Assembly: GCA_937872175.1 (NCBI GenBank)
Contig: CALMPI010000010.1
Span: forward strand, 186,001-250,000
Direction: 5' to 3'
Source: an uncultured Flavobacteriales bacterium
GTDB lineage: Bacteria; Bacteroidota; Bacteroidia; Flavobacteriales_F; PHOS-HE28
DNA length: 64,000 bases
Shown one piece after another: positions 1-10,011 of the stretch. Each line of letters begins with the position of its first letter. The stretch's first letter is position 1. Made by a program: the position numbers and the translations under genes. Under the pieces are notes generated by a model. It was not told the DNA's origin, made no database searches, and was given only the letters and a program-made list of their open reading frames with translations.

Positions 1-1
1 G

Positions 2-3000
2 AGCCTGAGCGGTGACCAGGGCCAGGGCTGGTTCCTGACCCCGAACCTCGACCATGCCTACACCGGCACCCAGGTGCGGTACCGCGTGCGCGGGATCTCG
101 GGCAGCAGCTTCACCAGCGACATGGCCTTCGACTACTTCTGCGTAAGCGAGGGCCCGGCCTGCATCGCGCCGACGGCTACCGCGGCCGTGGTGGAGAACT
201 GCCTGGCGGGCACCTTCACCGTGGAGGTGACGGTGACCAGCACCGGCAGCGGCCTCGATGTGAACTTGTTGAGCGACCTGAACGGTGTGGAATACGTCAA
301 CGTGCCTGCGTGGGCCACCCCGTACGTGATGGGCCCCTACACGGTGGGCCAGACGGTGGTGATCACCATGGAGCATGGCAGCAACGTGGATTGCAACGTG
401 GTCCTGGGCAGCTTTGCGAGCCTCTGCCCGCCGGTGGTGAACACCTACCCCTATTGCGAGGACTTCGAGGGCGCGACCCTGTGCCAGCCGTCGTCCTGCA
501 CCACCGTGCTGGCCTGCACGGGCACCGCTCTTGAGGCCTTGGGCTGGGACAACAGCGAGGCGGACGGCACCGGCAACTGGAGCGTGGACGAGGGCGGCAC
601 CAGTTCCACGGCCACCGGTCCGGGCAACGGCTCGGGCACTGGTCAAGCGGACTATGTCCCCGGCACCACCACCGGCAACTACGTGTATATGGAATCCGGC
701 TCCTGCGCGGGCAACACCATCGACGCCCTTTCGCCGGTGTTCGACGTGACGGGCATGGTGAACGGCAGCATCCGCGCCCGCATGGCCTACAGCATGTACG
801 GCGCCACCATGGGCACCATGAGCGTGGAGATCGAGGACCCCGCCCTGAGCAACAACTGGACGACGCTGTGGACCTTGAGCGGCGACCAGGGCCAGGGCTG
901 GTTCCTGACGCCGAACATGGACCACATCTTCACGGGTCCTGCGGTGCGCTACCGCGTCCGTGGCGTGTCCGGTTCGAGCTTCACCAGCGACATGGCCTTC
1001 GACTACTTCTGCGTGCGTCCCACGCCGTTGTGCACCGACCCGGTGGCCACGGTGACGAGCGCCACACCGAGCTGCGCGACCGGCAACCTGGTCGTGGAGG
1101 TGGATGTGACCAACATCGGCACGGCCGCCAGCGTGGCGGTGGAAGCCTCGGTGAACAACGGACCGTATGCCCCGGTGTGCTCCTTGAACGCACCAGGCCA
1201 ATGCACCATCACCGTGAGCGTGGCCGACGTAGTGGCCGTGCGGGTGAGGAACGAACAGGACGGCGATTGCGTGATCAACCTGGGCGAGTACGATGCCGGT
1301 GCCTTGAACTGCATCACCTGCGGTGCCCTGCCGACCGTGAGCAATTACTGCTACGTGGCGAACGACAACCAGAGCTGGTTGTACTCCGCCAGCGGTTCCG
1401 GCACGCTGCGTCTGTTCTTCACGCGTGGCACGGTGGAGACCAACTCCTTCGATGACCTGATCATCTACGACGGTCCGGACGCCACCTTCCCGGTGCTCTT
1501 CGCCAACCCGGCCAACACCGGCAACCTGGGCCTGCCGGGCAGCGGCATCCTGACGACCGATCCGGACTACTTCAGCGTGGACGTGACGGCCTCGGGCAAC
1601 TTCATCTACATGACCTTCACCAGCGACGGCAGCGTGCAGTGCGCCACCAGCACCACCTACGACCCCTGGGAGTGGTCGGTGGTGTGCTTCGACTGCACCT
1701 TCCCGGTGGCCAGCGCCACGGTGAACGACAACTGCGGCGCGGGCACCTTCACCATCACGGTGGACGTGACCGACGCGACCAATGCCGGAGCGGTGGACAT
1801 CACCACGGACTTCGTGGGTGATGCCGAGCCGAACAACGTGGGTGTGGGCCAGTACGTGCTGGGTCCCTACCCGAGCGGCACCCTGGTGGATGTGACGGTA
1901 TCGCACCCGAGCGAAGCGTTCTGTGCGCTGACCTTCCCGGACCAGAACAGCTGCTGCAACGGGGATTGCTCCGGCGCGGTGGCGGCGGTGGTGGGCATCA
2001 ACACCCACGGACCGATCAACTGCGGAACGGCGACCGAAGCCCTCGTGAACGGCACGGTGCCCACGGGCGCCCGCTGGTGGAGCTACACCCTGCCGGCCGA
2101 CGGCAAGGTGCGCGTGAGCGCATGCGACCCGCCGAACACCACCAACGACGACACCTTCGTGACGATCCACGAAGGCGTATGCGGTTCGCTGGTGCCGTAC
2201 AGCGGTGACGATGACGGCTGCACGACCTTCAACTTCGCCTCGGACGTGACCTTCACGGGCACGGCGGGCCAGACCTTCTTCATCGAGTGGGACAACCGGT
2301 GGAACGGCAACGGCCACGACTGGAACCTGGAGTTCACCCCGTGCACGCCGCCGGTGAACGACCTGTGCGCCACCTTGAACCCGGCCGCCAACCCGCTGAG
2401 CATCGGTGTTCCGCTGGTGTTCAACGGCACGCGCGACTGCGCCACCAAGGACGGCACCCTGGAGAACATCCGCTTCTGGGACGGGGTGGACGAGGACGTG
2501 AGCGGCTGGGTGTGGGAGAGCTTCCTGCTCACCGAGTGCGCCAACGTGCAGATCAACTACTGCGGCTCGCCGGTCTCGGGCATCGTATCGCTGAACATGT
2601 ACGGCGATTGCGGCAGCCTGTTCGTGAACTCGCAGAGCTTCGACTTCACCACCTGCGCGCCGAACGCCACCATCAACTTCGCCAACCTGGCGCCCGGCAC
2701 CTACTACTACCCGGTGCTGTGGGATGCGCGTCGTGCGAGCGGACCGTACACGTTGAACGTGATCGCGACGGCCCCGACGATCCCCTGCGTGGCCAACATC
2801 GTGTGCTCCGGCGCCATCCCCCTGAGCTGCCCCGGCTCGGTGATCGGCAACACGGACAACAAGCTGCCCACCCTGCCCGCCAACGCCTGCCCCTTCACCA
2901 ACAGCGCGGTGAGCGGTGGTTCGCTGTGGTACAGCTACACGGCCGCCTCGGATGAGAACATCATCCTGAGCACCTGCGGCCTGGGCACCGCGTTCGACAC

Positions 3001-5254
3001 GCGCATCAGTGTGTTCACCGGACCGGACTGCAACACCCTGAGCTGCTACACGATGAGCGACGACTTCGGCGGCGCCTGCACCAACCGCAGCCAGCTGGAG
3101 TTCTTCGCCCAGAGCGGACAGACCTACTACATCGCCGTGCACAGCCCCTCGCCCTTCGCGGACGGCCAGTTCGAGCTGCAGATCGGCTGCGGTGCGGTAT
3201 GCCCGCGCCCGATCAACGACGACTGCGTGAACGCCACGCCGATCATCAGCTATCCGGAGGACGGCAGCGGCATCTCCACCACGGGCGACAACAGCTGCGC
3301 GCAGAACGATGCGTACACCACCTGCACCCCGGTGCTGAACAACCAGGGCGTGTGGTACACCTTCAACAGCGGTGTGAACACCCTGCACCGGCTGACCCTG
3401 CTGGGCAATGAGCAGAGCGGCGGCCTCACCGCCAGCCAGCTCAACTACGCCCTGTTCAGCGGCAGCTGCGGCAACCTGGGCGCCGCCGGCGAGGAGATCT
3501 GCGTGCAGGACGGTGACGGGTACGACATCCTGCTCACCGGCCTCAGCACGGGCACGGACTACCTGGTGTACATCTACAACCCCGGCAGCACGGGCTTCGA
3601 GGGCACCTTCGAACTGCTGCTGGAGCACCCGGGCGTGAACGATGCCGGCATCACCGACATCATCGAGCCGACCGGTCTGGTCTGCACCTCCTTCCTGACG
3701 CCGAAGGTGGCCCTCACCAACTTCGGCGAGGCCACCCTCACCAGCGTGGACATCGTGTACGACCTGAACGGTGGCGGACCGGGCCAGGGCCCCTTCGTGT
3801 ACACCTGGACGGGCAGCCTGCCCTTCGAGGACACCCTGGTGGTGGACCTGCCGGGCTTCACGGCGCCCTACGGCACGCACACCCTGAACGTGACGGTGCA
3901 GAACCCGAACGGCCAGCCGGACGACATCGCCACCAACAGCAGCCTGAGCGAGCCCAACATCGACGTGACGGGTGAGACGGTGGTGGTGGAGATCACCACG
4001 GACAACGACCCGAGCGGCATCTTCTGGGAGATCCAGGACCAGGCCTTCCAGAGCGTGGCCATCTCACCGTTCTACAACACGGCGAACACCACCGAGACGC
4101 TGCCGATCTGCCTGAGCACGTTGAACGGCAACTGCTTCAGCTTCTACCTGTTCGACTTCCTGGGCGACGGCCTCAGCGGAACGGGCAACGGCAACGGCAG
4201 CTGGCGCCTGCGCACCACCGATGGCCGCACCCTGCTGGGTGACTCCTTCGACGGCACCATCAACGGTGTGCTGACCCCCAACAGCCCGCCGGCGACCTCC
4301 GGCTATGTGAGCGGCCACGAGTTCTGCCTGCCGGCCGGCCCGAGCCAGCCCCTGGCGGCCGAGTGCGGCGTGTTCACCAACCTGCTGCAGAGCAAGGTGT
4401 TCACCAGCATCGTGCCCGGCGTCACCACCTACCAGTTCGAGTTCAGCGACCCCGACGCCGGCTTCCGCCGCCGCATCGCCGTGCCGCGCAACTGGGTGAA
4501 GTTCTCCGAGATGGTGACCAGCCCGCTGTTGCCCGGTGTGCGCTACTTCACCCGCGTCCGTGTGGACCAGGGTGCGTCCGGCCTCACCGACGACCGCTTC
4601 GGCACGGGTTGCGAGATGGGTCTTGACCCGACCGCCGTGCCGGGCTGCACCGGCCTGGTGGACGACATCGGCTTCCCGGCCCACAGCTGCGGCGTGATCA
4701 AGACCTTCGGAGGTTCCGACAAGGTCTTCGCGCAGCCTGTGGTGGGGGCCACGCAGTACCGCTTCCGCTTCGAGAACATCAACGAAGGCTACCTGCGTAC
4801 GATCATCCGTCCCAACTACATCTGCCCGCTGAGCTGGGTGACCCTGCCCCTGCAGAACGGTGTCACCTACGACGTGAGCGTGGAGGTGCTGTACAACGGC
4901 CAGTGGAGCGGCTACTGCGGCCCGGTGTGCCAGGTGACCATCCTGAACCCGCCGGCCATGGCCCAGCAGCGTAATGCCGAGGTGGTGACCAACAGCGGTC
5001 TGCAGGCCTGGCCCAACCCGGTGCGCGACGGCGTGGTGAACCTCCGCCTGGACGGCCTCACCGCCGGCACCCAGCGCGTGACCCTCGAGGTGTTCGACCT
5101 CACCGGCAAGCGCGTGGTGAACCAGGAGATGGAGAACAGCGGCCCCGTGTTCAACACGGTGCTTGAGCTCGACGGCTTCGCCGGTGGCGTGTACATGGTC
5201 CACCTCAACGTGGACGGTGCCATCCATCAGCAGCGCATCAGCGTGGTGAAGTAG
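2..5254 (+). CDS. giant T9SS-secreted multidomain surface protein (5' end outside window)
   Basis: The reading frame is open from the first bases, so the start lies upstream; 1750 codons are visible. Domains by visible codon: the tail of a MAM-like domain (1-51), an Ig-like linker, a complete second MAM-like copy (about 146-338), a CUB-like domain with a YDGPD motif (about 436-560), several pre-peptidase C-like beta domains with paired cysteines (about 650-1210), a CARDB-like domain (about 1215-1320), the two-repeat cassette shared with the next paralogues (about 1325-1650), and a T9SS type A sorting domain containing WPNPV and FDLTGKRV (about 1655-1750). The family expectation is export by T9SS and anchoring or release at the cell surface. 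No catalytic motif is visible, so adhesion or matrix function is inference. Confidence 0.85.
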   Translation, partial: SLSGDQGQGWFLTPNLDHAYTGTQVRYRVRGISGSSFTSDMAFDYFCVSEGPACIAPTATAAVVENCLAGTFTVEVTVTSTGSGLDVNLLSDLNGVEYVNVPAWATPYVMGPYTVGQTVVITMEHGSNVDCNVVLGSFASLCPPVVNTYPYCEDFEGATLCQPSSCTTVLACTGTALEALGWDNSEADGTGNWSVDEGGTSSTATGPGNGSGTGQADYVPGTTTGNYVYMESGSCAGNTIDALSPVFDVTGMVNGSIRARMAYSMYGATMGTMSVEIEDPALSNNWTTLWTLSGDQGQGWFLTPNMDHIFTGPAVRYRVRGVSGSSFTSDMAFDYFCVRPTPLCTDPVATVTSATPSCATGNLVVEVDVTNIGTAASVAVEASVNNGPYAPVCSLNAPGQCTITVSVADVVAVRVRNEQDGDCVINLGEYDAGALNCITCGALPTVSNYCYVANDNQSWLYSASGSGTLRLFFTRGTVETNSFDDLIIYDGPDATFPVLFANPANTGNLGLPGSGILTTDPDYFSVDVTASGNFIYMTFTSDGSVQCATSTTYDPWEWSVVCFDCTFPVASATVNDNCGAGTFTITVDVTDATNAGAVDITTDFVGDAEPNNVGVGQYVLGPYPSGTLVDVTVSHPSEAFCALTFPDQNSCCNGDCSGAVAAVVGINTHGPINCGTATEALVNGTVPTGARWWSYTLPADGKVRVSACDPPNTTNDDTFVTIHEGVCGSLVPYSGDDDGCTTFNFASDVTFTGTAGQTFFIEWDNRWNGNGHDWNLEFTPCTPPVNDLCATLNPAANPLSIGVPLVFNGTRDCATKDGTLENIRFWDGVDEDVSGWVWESFLLTECANVQINYCGSPVSGIVSLNMYGDCGSLFVNSQSFDFTTCAPNATINFANLAPGTYYYPVLWDARRASGPYTLNVIATAPTIPCVANIVCSGAIPLSCPGSVIGNTDNKLPTLPANACPFTNSAVSGGSLWYSYTAASDENIILSTCGLGTAFDTRISVFTGPDCNTLSCYTMSDDFGGACTNRSQLEFFAQSGQTYYIAVHSPSPFADGQFELQIGCGAVCPRPINDDCVNATPIISYPEDGSGISTTGDNSCAQNDAYTTCTPVLNNQGVWYTFNSGVNTLHRLTLLGNEQSGGLTASQLNYALFSGSCGNLGAAGEEICVQDGDGYDILLTGLSTGTDYLVYIYNPGSTGFEGTFELLLEHPGVNDAGITDIIEPTGLVCTSFLTPKVALTNFGEATLTSVDIVYDLNGGGPGQGPFVYTWTGSLPFEDTLVVDLPGFTAPYGTHTLNVTVQNPNGQPDDIATNSSLSEPNIDVTGETVVVEITTDNDPSGIFWEIQDQAFQSVAISPFYNTANTTETLPICLSTLNGNCFSFYLFDFLGDGLSGTGNGNGSWRLRTTDGRTLLGDSFDGTINGVLTPNSPPATSGYVSGHEFCLPAGPSQPLAAECGVFTNLLQSKVFTSIVPGVTTYQFEFSDPDAGFRRRIAVPRNWVKFSEMVTSPLLPGVRYFTRVRVDQGASGLTDDRFGTGCEMGLDPTAVPGCTGLVDDIGFPAHSCGVIKTFGGSDKVFAQPVVGATQYRFRFENINEGYLRTIIRPNYICPLSWVTLPLQNGVTYDVSVEVLYNGQWSGYCGPVCQVTILNPPAMAQQRNAEVVTNSGLQAWPNPVRDGVVNLRLDGLTAGTQRVTLEVFDLTGKRVVNQEMENSGPVFNTVLELDGFAGGVYMVHLNVDGAIHQQRISVVK
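14..1014 (+). repeat. tandem MAM-like repeat, 870-nt period
   Basis: The segment from about nt 9 to 153 recurs at about nt 879 to 1014. Identical stretches include the codons for GDQGQGWFLTPN and the codons for FTSDMAFDYFCV. The offset is 870 nt, or 290 codons. The window therefore opens inside an upstream copy of the MAM-plus-Ig-like unit, and more copies may lie to the left. Confidence 0.8.
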
Positions 5255-5277
5255 GCCCGCTGAACCAACGAAATGCG

Positions 5278-5307
5278 AAAGCCCCCCGCTCCGGCGGGGG
5301 GCTTTTT
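5278..5307 (+). terminator. intrinsic terminator after the first giant gene
   Basis: A perfect 9-bp GC stem (5281-5289 with 5294-5302) with loop TCCG is preceded by AAA and followed directly by TTTTT. It starts 23 nt after the stop codon. This is the strongest intrinsic terminator in the window. Confidence 0.9.
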
Positions 5308-5385
5308 CGTGGCCGGAACGGCCGCACCTGTTGATAACTCATTCCGACGAACGGACGACTTTGCCCGACCAAGTGACAAAACCGC

Positions 5386-5415
5386 TTGTCGATCGGGAAG
5401 GGTTGCCTACATTTC
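5386..5415 (+). promoter_or_regulatory. candidate Bacteroidota-type promoter
   Basis: TTG at 5386-5388 is followed, after exactly 19 nt, by TACATTTC (5408-5415). This matches the Bacteroidota TTTG-N19-TAnnTTTG consensus except for the last base and the first T. An AT-richer patch lies upstream at about 5330-5365. It would give the next gene a leader of roughly 170 nt. The rest of the 5255-5593 gap holds only the terminator just upstream. Confidence 0.5.
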
Positions 5416-5593
5416 ACGTCCACTTAACCAACACCACGCACCACCGCGTGACGGGCCGTGGCCCGGAGCGCACCTGTGAAGAGGATCCCGAGCGCCTTAC
5501 CACCCTGAGCCCCAGCCTGCGGGCTGCACCCACCGGACCATGGCCCGGCACCGCCATCCCCACGAACCGAACCCTTACCAAAACCCTACACTC

Positions 5594-8500
5594 ATGAATT
5601 GTCGACCCTACTCGACATCGCCCCGGCGCCAGCGCTGGTGGCAGCGTGGTGCCCTTGCCCTGGGCACCGCCGCATTGCTCGGCCTGCCCGCCGTTCAGGC
5701 CCAGTTCGTCATCATCGGCACGGACGCGGTGTCCACCGCAGGGACCGGAAGTGACCCGGTGGATGATTACTTCAACTTCATGCGGTATCAGACGGTGTAC
5801 ACCGCCGCCGAACTCTCCGGTGCGGGCATGCCTGCCGGTGCCCAGATCTCGGCCCTCGGCTTCTCCGTAATCGAGGACAACGGTCCCGCCTTCCCGACCT
5901 ACACGATCCGGATGGCCCACACCACGGCGACGAACAGCGCTGCGCACGATGCGGCCGCGCTGACGACGGTCTTCGGTCCGGCGAGCTACGACGCGGTCAC
6001 CACGCTGGCCGGTTCGCACGACATGATCAGCTTCAGCAGCAACTTCACGTGGAACGGCGTGGACAACATCCTGGTGGACATCTGCACGGGAACGAGCTCC
6101 ATGCCCTATGCGTCCCCCTACGGGGGTGTGCGCGGCGCCACGGTGACGAATGGCTCGCGGCGTGTCCGTTGCGACGGATGCGGCACCCAGTGCAGCATCA
6201 ATACCAACACGACCAATACCGTCCGCCCGCAGATCCGCTTCAACTACCTGGCCTTGAGCTGCACGCAGCCGGCGGCCACGGGCACGGTGAGCGCGTTCTC
6301 CTGCGCCAGCCCGAACTATACGGTGGACGTGAACCTGACGAGCCTGGGCGATGCGCCCACAGTGGACATCGTGAGCAGCGTGCACGGCATCATCGCCGAT
6401 GATGTGAGCGCCCTCACCGTGTACACCACACCTTCCACGCCCTGGGGCACGCCCCAGACGATCACCGTGCTGCACAACGGCGACAACACCTGCGACATCG
6501 TGGTGGGCACCTTCAACCAGACCGACAATGACGATGTGTGCCATGCGGCCAGCACCTTCCCCATCCCGGACAACGGCTGTGCGACCCTGAACTACCGGGA
6601 TGTGGCGTTCTGCGTGAGCGACCCCGGCACGGTCCTGGGCACCGACGTGTATGTGAGCAGCGTGGACCTGATCATCGCCCACACCTGGAACGATGACATG
6701 GACATCCAGCTGATCAACCCGAACGGCACGGCGGTGAACCTGGTGCTGGACCGGTTCGGCAGCGGCGACAACCTGGGCAACCCGGCGCTGTGCCCGGCGG
6801 GCCTCTTCACCCTGCAGGACGGCGGCGCGGCGTTGACCGTCACGGCCACCAGCAACGTGGTAGGCACATACAACCCCGAGCAGCCGCTGACCACCTTGCA
6901 CGACGGCAGCAACCCCAACGGGGTGTGGACCCTGCGGGTGTGCGATGACGCCATCGGCGACCTGGGCGATGTGCGCTTCGTGAAGGTGAACCTGATCCCC
7001 TGCCTGGCGCCCACGGCCACCAGCAGCAGCACCAACGATTGCGGCACCGGCACCTACACGGCCAGCGTGAACGTGACCGCCCTGGGCACGAGCGCGAGCG
7101 TGGACATCACGAGCAGCGTGCACGGCACCCTGTTCAGCGGGGTGGGCACGGGCGTGTATGCCAGCAACCCCACGGCCTTGGGCACGCCCGAGACCATCAC
7201 CGTGGTGGCGAGCAACCCGGCCTGCAACCTCACCTACAACTTCACCAACGCGGATAACGACGAGGTGTGCCACCCGATCACCAGTTTCCCGGTGAGCGCC
7301 ACCTTCCCCATCACCAACGTGCCGTTCTGCGTGAGCGACCCGGGCACGGCCCTGGGTACGGATGCCTTCGTACAGAGCGTGGACCTGATCATCAGCCACA
7401 CGTGGAACGAGGACATGGACGTTCAACTCATCAACGCGAACGGCACCATCGTGAACCTGGTGTTCGATCGCTTCGGCAGCGGCGACAACCTGGGCGACCC
7501 GTCGCTCTGCCCCGGCGGCCTCTTCACCCTGCAGGCCGGTGGCACCGCGCTCAACAACACCATCACCAGCAACGTGGTGGGCACCTACGCGCCCGAGCAG
7601 CCGCTGAGCACCCTGCACGATGGCAGCGACCCGAACGGGACCTGGATCCTGCGCGTAACGGATGATACCGGTGGCGATGATGGCGGCGTACGGTACGTCG
7701 GTGTGAACATCGTGCCCTGCGAGGCCCCGGTGGCCGGTGGCCAGACGATCGTGCCCGCCTGCGGCACGAACGAGTACTTCATCGACGTGAACCTGTCCAG
7801 CCTGGGCAGCAGCGCCAGCGTGGACCTGAGCAACGACTTCAATGCGAACGTGGTGACGGCGAACGCACCCGGCGTGTGGCAGGTGGGCCCCTTCCCCACC
7901 GGTACCACGGTGACCGTGACGTTGGAGGCCAGCAACGCCCTGTGCGATGTGAGCCTGGCGCCGCAGACCTACAACTGCCCGCCGCCGAACGACGATTGCA
8001 GCGGTGCCATCGCGGTGAACTGCAACAGCATCACGAACGGCAACACGCAGTTCGCCACGCTGGATGCGGTGGGCACCTGCACCACGGCGCTGAACACGGC
8101 CCCGGGTGTGTGGTACACCGTGACCGGTACGGGCGGCGAGATCAAGATCGCCCTGTGCGGCTCGGCCTACGACACCAAATTGGGCGTCTTCACCGGCAGC
8201 TGCGGCACGCTGACCTGCCTGGAGGGCAATGACGACGACAACGGCACGAACGGCCTGGATGTGTGCGCCAACAACCTGCACAGCAGCCTGAGCTTCCCGA
8301 GCACCTTCGGCACCACCTACTACGTGCTGGTGACGGGCTACCTCACGAACGCGGGCGCCTTCAGCATGGAGGTGACCTGCGCGGGCAACAACCTGCCGCC
8401 CTGCCAGGACAATGAAGTGACGCTGAACCTGCGCACGGACGACTTCGGCTCCGAAACGAGCTGGAACATCGTGCCCTTCGGCAACACGCTGCCGGTGTGC

Positions 8501-9721
8501 AGCGGTTCGGGCTACCCGAACAACGCCGATGTGACGGTGTCCTGCTGCCTGATCGATGGCTGCTACGACCTGAACGTGTTCGACAGCTTCGGTGACGGTC
8601 TGAGCCTGAGCACCCCGGCCGGCCTCGGCGGATACAGCCTGGTGGATGCCAATGGCAACCGCATCATCGACAACACGGCCGATGGGGATGACTTCACCTT
8701 CACGAGCAGCGCGGCTTCACCGTTCTGCCTGCCGCTGGGCACGGACAAGCTGCTGTTCAGCAGCTGCGACCGCGAGGACTGGACCCCGAACGAGTTCGTG
8801 GTGGCGGCCGAGAACGCGGCCGTGAGCGCCCAGTGGCTCGTGGGTGACCAGACCGACGACGGCTACCAGTTCTGGTTCTTCAACCCCGATGGTGTGTACA
8901 ACCGCCGCATCTTCCGCAACCACGCCACCAGCGGCGGCTTCGGTCCCCCGAGCGCCACGCGTGCGTGCCACGTGAAGATCAGCAGCATGGTGACCGCCCC
9001 GGTGCCCTACGATGTGCTGCTGAACGTGCGCGTGCGCAGCCGTGTGAACGGCGTGTACAGCGAGTTCGGTCCGGCCTGCCGCTTCCTGATGCCCACCACG
9101 CCGCCGGCCTGCCCGCCGACCAGCCTGGTGAACAACCCGAACAACCCGAACTTCAGCTGCGGGGTCATCAAGACCTTCGGCGGTTCGGACAAGGTGTACG
9201 CCAACCCGGTGACGGGGGCCAACAAGTACCGCTGGCGCTTTGAGCGTGATGGCGGCGGCTTCACCCGCGTGATCTCCAGCAACACCGCCACCCTGGTGCT
9301 GAACTGGCTGACGCAACCGCTGGTGGACGGCGACACCTACAACGTGACGGTGGCGGCCAGCTTCGACAACGGCGCCAACTACTGCCCCTACGGCCTGAGC
9401 TGCCAGGTGACGATCGACAACTCGCCCGCCGCCCAGGCGCGCGCGATGGAGACCGCCAGCGGCTTCAGCCTGTACCCCAACCCGAACCGCGGCGACCAGG
9501 TGGTGCTGAACATCACCGACCTGCCCGAGAGCGAGGTGCTGGTGACCGTGGACATCGTGGACGTGTTCGGCAAGCGCGTGATGAGCATGACCGAGGGCGC
9601 CCAGAACGGCAGCCTCAACCTGGTGCTTGCGCTTGACAACAGCCTGGTCAGCGGCATGTACACCGTGCAGGTGACCGCCGGCGAACAGACCTTCACCGAG
9701 CGCTTGGTGATCAACAAGTAA
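5594..9721 (+). CDS. T9SS-secreted protein with two P-domains and the shared C-terminal cassette
   Basis: This is a predicted secreted protein of 1375 aa. The ATG at 5594 is preferred over the in-frame 5540 because it gives a compact signal peptide: an RRQRWWQR n-region, then a hydrophobic core ending AVQA. An N-terminal beta-rich domain is followed by two proprotein-convertase P-domain-like units (about residues 336-470 and 573-708) with the motif LDRFGSGDNLGNP or close variants. Ig-like linkers and a PPC-like domain (about 796-936) follow. The C-terminal cassette is at about 940-1290 and the T9SS type A sorting domain at about 1295-1375 (LYPNPNRGD, DVFGKRV). P-domains usually accompany proteases, but no protease domain is visible here. 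A role as surface or matrix protein is inference. Confidence 0.88.
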   Translation: MNCRPYSTSPRRQRWWQRGALALGTAALLGLPAVQAQFVIIGTDAVSTAGTGSDPVDDYFNFMRYQTVYTAAELSGAGMPAGAQISALGFSVIEDNGPAFPTYTIRMAHTTATNSAAHDAAALTTVFGPASYDAVTTLAGSHDMISFSSNFTWNGVDNILVDICTGTSSMPYASPYGGVRGATVTNGSRRVRCDGCGTQCSINTNTTNTVRPQIRFNYLALSCTQPAATGTVSAFSCASPNYTVDVNLTSLGDAPTVDIVSSVHGIIADDVSALTVYTTPSTPWGTPQTITVLHNGDNTCDIVVGTFNQTDNDDVCHAASTFPIPDNGCATLNYRDVAFCVSDPGTVLGTDVYVSSVDLIIAHTWNDDMDIQLINPNGTAVNLVLDRFGSGDNLGNPALCPAGLFTLQDGGAALTVTATSNVVGTYNPEQPLTTLHDGSNPNGVWTLRVCDDAIGDLGDVRFVKVNLIPCLAPTATSSSTNDCGTGTYTASVNVTALGTSASVDITSSVHGTLFSGVGTGVYASNPTALGTPETITVVASNPACNLTYNFTNADNDEVCHPITSFPVSATFPITNVPFCVSDPGTALGTDAFVQSVDLIISHTWNEDMDVQLINANGTIVNLVFDRFGSGDNLGDPSLCPGGLFTLQAGGTALNNTITSNVVGTYAPEQPLSTLHDGSDPNGTWILRVTDDTGGDDGGVRYVGVNIVPCEAPVAGGQTIVPACGTNEYFIDVNLSSLGSSASVDLSNDFNANVVTANAPGVWQVGPFPTGTTVTVTLEASNALCDVSLAPQTYNCPPPNDDCSGAIAVNCNSITNGNTQFATLDAVGTCTTALNTAPGVWYTVTGTGGEIKIALCGSAYDTKLGVFTGSCGTLTCLEGNDDDNGTNGLDVCANNLHSSLSFPSTFGTTYYVLVTGYLTNAGAFSMEVTCAGNNLPPCQDNEVTLNLRTDDFGSETSWNIVPFGNTLPVCSGSGYPNNADVTVSCCLIDGCYDLNVFDSFGDGLSLSTPAGLGGYSLVDANGNRIIDNTADGDDFTFTSSAASPFCLPLGTDKLLFSSCDREDWTPNEFVVAAENAAVSAQWLVGDQTDDGYQFWFFNPDGVYNRRIFRNHATSGGFGPPSATRACHVKISSMVTAPVPYDVLLNVRVRSRVNGVYSEFGPACRFLMPTTPPACPPTSLVNNPNNPNFSCGVIKTFGGSDKVYANPVTGANKYRWRFERDGGGFTRVISSNTATLVLNWLTQPLVDGDTYNVTVAASFDNGANYCPYGLSCQVTIDNSPAAQARAMETASGFSLYPNPNRGDQVVLNITDLPESEVLVTVDIVDVFGKRVMSMTEGAQNGSLNLVLALDNSLVSGMYTVQVTAGEQTFTERLVINK
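6595..7720 (+). repeat. tandem P-domain repeat, 717-nt period
   Basis: Two P-domain copies lie 717 nt (239 codons) apart. For example, the codons for FCVSDPGT begin near 6608 and again near 7325. Both copies keep the SGDNLG and PEQPL(T/S)TLHDGS blocks. An in-frame duplication within the gene is the simplest reading. Confidence 0.75.
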
Positions 9722-9743
9722 GGAGCCCGCTCCTTCCGATGGG

Positions 9744-9773
9744 GAAGCCCCGGCCGATGGCCGGGGCTTCTTC
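9744..9773 (+). terminator. GC-rich terminator hairpin
   Basis: A perfect 12-bp stem (9744-9755 with 9759-9770) has a 3-nt loop GAT and is followed by a short T-containing tail. It lies 22 nt after the stop codon. The GCCCCGGCC core is shared with the terminators of the following paralogues. Confidence 0.8.
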
Positions 9774-10011
9774 GTTGGGGGACCATGGTGGTCGTGAGGT
9801 CTTGCGGGCGCATTCCACGTAACCTTCTCATATTCAGAATATTATTAGCGGACCTGCCCGAGTGCGGAGCCGATCCCGTCGGACGAGCTCAGGGGTTTCA
9901 TCGAAGGCTTTTGGCCATTCGTCGACGAAAAAACTTGACAAGCCCGAACGATGGGGGCCAGTTTTGTCGGCCGGTTACGACATCCGATCGGACCGGACCA
10001 AACGAACGCTC
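9774..10011 (+). other. intergenic region with an AT-rich patch
   Basis: This stretch of about 240 nt sits between the terminator and the next start. It contains an AT-rich segment at about 9826-9848, unusual in this GC-rich block, plus TTGACA at 9935-9940 and TTTTG at 9962-9966. No element with correct Bacteroidota spacing was found, so a promoter is likely but not located. Confidence 0.3.

Noticed and set aside
5414-8281. Long antisense open frame opposite the second giant gene (955 codons)
   Set aside because: The translation is rich in Ala, Arg, Gly, Val and His with no domain or signal. It is a shadow created by high-GC codon bias; the plus strand has coherent domains.
9935-9940. TTGACA as a sigma-70-type -35 box before the third giant
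   Set aside because: No matching -10 at 16-18 nt was found, and Bacteroidota do not use this element type for their main promoters.
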